Assembly (NCBI GenBank): GCA_002473085.1
Contig: DKTP01000102.1
Location: 1-45,933, forward strand
Direction of reading: 5' to 3'
Source: Anaerolineales bacterium UBA7227
GTDB taxonomy: Bacteria > Chloroflexota > Anaerolineae > Anaerolineales > Villigracilaceae
DNA: 45,933 nucleotides
The notes under the pieces were generated by a model. That model did not search any database and was not told the DNA's origin. It saw nothing but the letters and a program-made list of their open reading frames with translations. Shown here one piece after another: positions 43,881 through 45,933 of the stretch. Every line of letters starts with the position of its first letter. Positions within the stretch are counted from its first letter, which is position 1. The position numbers and the translations under genes were made by a program.

Positions 43881-44813
43881 TCAGGCTTCGCGTTCGAATG
43901 GTTTGGTCAGGGCCGCTGGCGCCCGGACTCTTGAAACCGAGAGTATCAGGACGAAGATGGTCAGTACGTAGGGCATCATCACCGCAATGTCGGAGGGGAT
44001 GGGAATGCCCAATACCTGGATCCACAATTGCAGCGAGTTGACCATGCTGAACAGCAGCGCGCCGCCCAACACGCCCACAGGCTTCCACGCGCCGAAGTAG
44101 ACCAGCGCCACGGCGATGAAGCCCAGTCCGCTGGTCATATTTTGTTGGAAGACATTGAGCAGCGCGATGGACAACGAGGCGCCCGCCATGCCGGAAAGCG
44201 TCCCGCCGACGATGATGGTGAAATAACGGACGCGCGCCACGCTCACGCCAAGCGAATCGGCCGCGTCGGGGTTTTCGCCCACCGCGCGGATCTTCAACCC
44301 AAGCGTGGTCTTGTTCAGCAAAAACCAGGCCAGCGGTACAAGCAGGTAGGCGATGTAGACCAGGATATTCTGGCTGAAGAAGATGTCGCCGATACCGGGG
44401 ATGTCGCTCAGGCCGGGGATGTAGATTTTAGGAAAACCCTGCACGGTTTCCACGGAGCCGTGCATTTTTTGAAAGAGCAGGTCGCTCAGCCCCAATCCAA
44501 ACAGGTAGAAACCGATGCCGCTGATGCCCTGCTGGGCGCGCAGGTTGACGGTGACGAAGGCCATCGCCAGTCCCATCAGCGCGCCGACGGCCATGGCGGT
44601 CAGCAGGCCCAGCCACAAATTCCCTGTGGCGAAGACCACGTAGAAGGCCGCGAAGCAGCCGAGCAGCATCTGGCCTTCCACGCCCAGGTTGAGAACGCCG
44701 CTTTTTTGTCCCAGCGTCTCTCCGATGGCGGCGTACAGGTAGGGAGTGGCGAGACGGATGCCCGAAGCCAGGATCCCGATCAGGACGGTGACGGAGAACA
44801 GTTCGGAGATCAT
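43881..44813 (-). CDS. nucleoside-type ABC importer, permease 2
   Basis: A 310-residue membrane protein with about eight to nine segments. It has the BPD_transp_2 family hallmark NLGVEGQMLLG near residue 42 and the GENPDAADSLGVSVARVRY coupling segment near 195. It pairs with the upstream permease to form the channel of the BmpA importer. The start overlaps the stop of that permease by ATGA, with AGGAGG ahead, so the two are translated together. Confidence 0.93.
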   Translation of the reverse strand: MISELFSVTVLIGILASGIRLATPYLYAAIGETLGQKSGVLNLGVEGQMLLGCFAAFYVVFATGNLWLGLLTAMAVGALMGLAMAFVTVNLRAQQGISGIGFYLFGLGLSDLLFQKMHGSVETVQGFPKIYIPGLSDIPGIGDIFFSQNILVYIAYLLVPLAWFLLNKTTLGLKIRAVGENPDAADSLGVSVARVRYFTIIVGGTLSGMAGASLSIALLNVFQQNMTSGLGFIAVALVYFGAWKPVGVLGGALLFSMVNSLQLWIQVLGIPIPSDIAVMMPYVLTIFVLILSVSRVRAPAALTKPFEREA

Positions 44814-45933
44814 CGCGCCGCCTCCTTTGCCTGAACCTGGGGCTGGTCGGGCTTCGGAGGAGGACCTTCCTCCTCTTTGGCGACCGTCAGCCTGCGGCGC
44901 TGCCTTTGTCTGCGCCAGTACTCGCTGCTGACGACGAACACGACCACCAGGCCGTTCATTGCCGTGATCAGCGCCGACGGGACCTGCATCGCCCGCTGCA
45001 TACTATTCGCCCCCACCAGCAACGCGCCAAACAGGATCGAAGCGGGAATGGACCAGACGGGATGCAGCTGCCCAAACAGGGCGGCCACGATCCCGTTGAA
45101 CCCGGCGCTGCCCGTGAACCCCGAAGCGGAACCGTCCGTGATCATGCGGTAGTTCACGCCGTAAACCTGCACCGCGCCGGCCAGACCCGCGAACGCGCCG
45201 CTCAGCAAGAGCGCCAGCGCCACGTAGCGCGGCACCTGGATGCCCGCGTAGCGCGAGGCGTGCTGGCTCTGTCCGACCGCGCGGATGCGATAGCCCAGCG
45301 TGGTGCGCCACAGCAAGATGAAGACCAGGATCGCCAGAATGACCGCGATCAACGCGCCCAGATGCAGGCGGGTGGGGATCAAGCGCGGCAGGTGGAAGGC
45401 GTCCATCAGGCGGGCGGTCTGCGGGATTTTGGAGGCGTTTTGCGCCTGCACGGGATCGATCATCGGGCCGCGCAACAGGAAGTTCATCAACTGGACGGCG
45501 ATGGCGTTCATCATCACTGTGCTAAGAATCTCGTTGACGTTGAAGTACGCCTTGAGCAGGCCGGGGATTCCGCCCCAGATCGCGCCGCCGACAAAGCCGC
45601 CCAGCAGCGCGAGAATGATGATGAGCCAGCCCGGCGCGTCGGTGAACGTGAGGCCGACCCAGGTCGCCAGGATGGCGCCGACGATCATCTGTCCCTCGCC
45701 GCCGATGTTGATCACGTCGCCGCGGAAGGAGATGCAGATTCCCAGGGCCACCAGCAATAGCGGCGTGGCTTTGACGAGCGTCTCAGCCAGCGCGTTGGCG
45801 CTGCCAAACGCGCCCTGCAGCAATGAGGCGTATGCGGCAATGGGGTTGACCTTGAGAAACAGAAGCATTACCGCCCCTACACCGAGCGCGGCCAATGTGG
45901 CAATGACCGGCAGTAAGAACCTATCTCTAAACC
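44810..45933 (-). CDS. nucleoside-type ABC importer, permease 1, N-terminus outside window
   Basis: The frame stays open to the window edge. Residues upstream of a possible TTG at 45895 (RDRFLLPVIATLAALG) continue the first membrane segment, so the true start lies outside. The visible 374 residues hold about nine membrane segments, the INIGGEGQMIVG motif, and IRAVGQSQHASRYAGI, which couples to the ATPase. The C-terminus is charged and cytosolic. It is the first visible gene of the importer and purine-oxidation run. Confidence 0.93.
   Translation of the reverse strand, partial: FRDRFLLPVIATLAALGVGAVMLLFLKVNPIAAYASLLQGAFGSANALAETLVKATPLLLVALGICISFRGDVINIGGEGQMIVGAILATWVGLTFTDAPGWLIIILALLGGFVGGAIWGGIPGLLKAYFNVNEILSTVMMNAIAVQLMNFLLRGPMIDPVQAQNASKIPQTARLMDAFHLPRLIPTRLHLGALIAVILAILVFILLWRTTLGYRIRAVGQSQHASRYAGIQVPRYVALALLLSGAFAGLAGAVQVYGVNYRMITDGSASGFTGSAGFNGIVAALFGQLHPVWSIPASILFGALLVGANSMQRAMQVPSALITAMNGLVVVFVVSSEYWRRQRQRRRLTVAKEEEGPPPKPDQPQVQAKEAAR

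Overview
The window is a GC-rich (about 60-65% by eye), gene-dense bacterial chromosome segment. It most likely comes from the phylum Chloroflexota, class Anaerolineae. That placement is an inference from protein character: a Thr/Pro-rich WD40 lipoprotein, an ABC permease fused to SpoIIM, very large GAF/PAS signalling proteins, a fused NuoE-NuoF, and many ATG codons a few bases behind a TATAAT box. No rRNA is present to confirm it. There are 40 protein genes or gene remnants, two of them cut by the window edges, plus three tRNA genes.

Layout. (1) 1-1314, minus: DUF503 protein, an SDR lacking the catalytic Tyr/Lys, and a small zinc-ribbon protein. (2) 1373-6290, plus: folC, lon, then a HEPN-MNT toxin-antitoxin pair. 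A 111-bp direct duplication covers the folC 3' end, and a second, diverged copy of the lon 3' end plus terminator lies behind the HEPN-MNT pair. (3) 6315-8781, minus: AT-richer WD40-like lipoprotein and a small unknown gene. (4) 9019-15688, mostly plus: lgt, an ABC exporter pair with a permease-SpoIIM fusion, HNH nuclease (minus), TIGR01777 epimerase-like protein, small membrane protein and tyrS. (5) 15709-26915, minus: a 1723-residue PAS/GAF/HD-GYP protein, tRNA-Phe/Gly/Cys, a LysM-M23 peptidase, an SRAP protein, an AT-rich DUF262/HNH (GmrSD-like) defence gene, a broken membrane/EEP gene and a MalY-type aminotransferase. (6) 26981-32402, plus: a soluble NAD-linked formate dehydrogenase operon (fused NuoE-NuoF, a HoxU-like ferredoxin subunit, an EamA transporter, and the Mo/W subunit). 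(7) 32641-37206, plus: an iron (or Mn) locus with a DtxR/MntR-type regulator, a membrane-anchored DtxR-FeoA-FeoA fusion, and FeoB split into a GTPase and a permease, with an AT-rich four-helix-bundle (S23/IVP family) gene between the halves. (8) 37274-45933, minus: a nucleoside-type ABC importer (two permeases, BmpA lipoprotein, double ATPase) followed by a two-gene xanthine dehydrogenase. Together these look like a purine uptake and oxidation unit.

The most unusual structures are: the lon 3'-end duplication bracketing a toxin-antitoxin cassette; the iron locus with a membrane-tethered regulator fusion, a split feoB, related repeats before three consecutive genes and near-identical terminators at both ends; repeated promoter layouts that predict leaderless mRNAs; and face-to-face overlapping promoters between malY and the formate dehydrogenase operon. 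No CRISPR array, transposase or integrase was found. No stretch longer than 300 bases lacks a gene.
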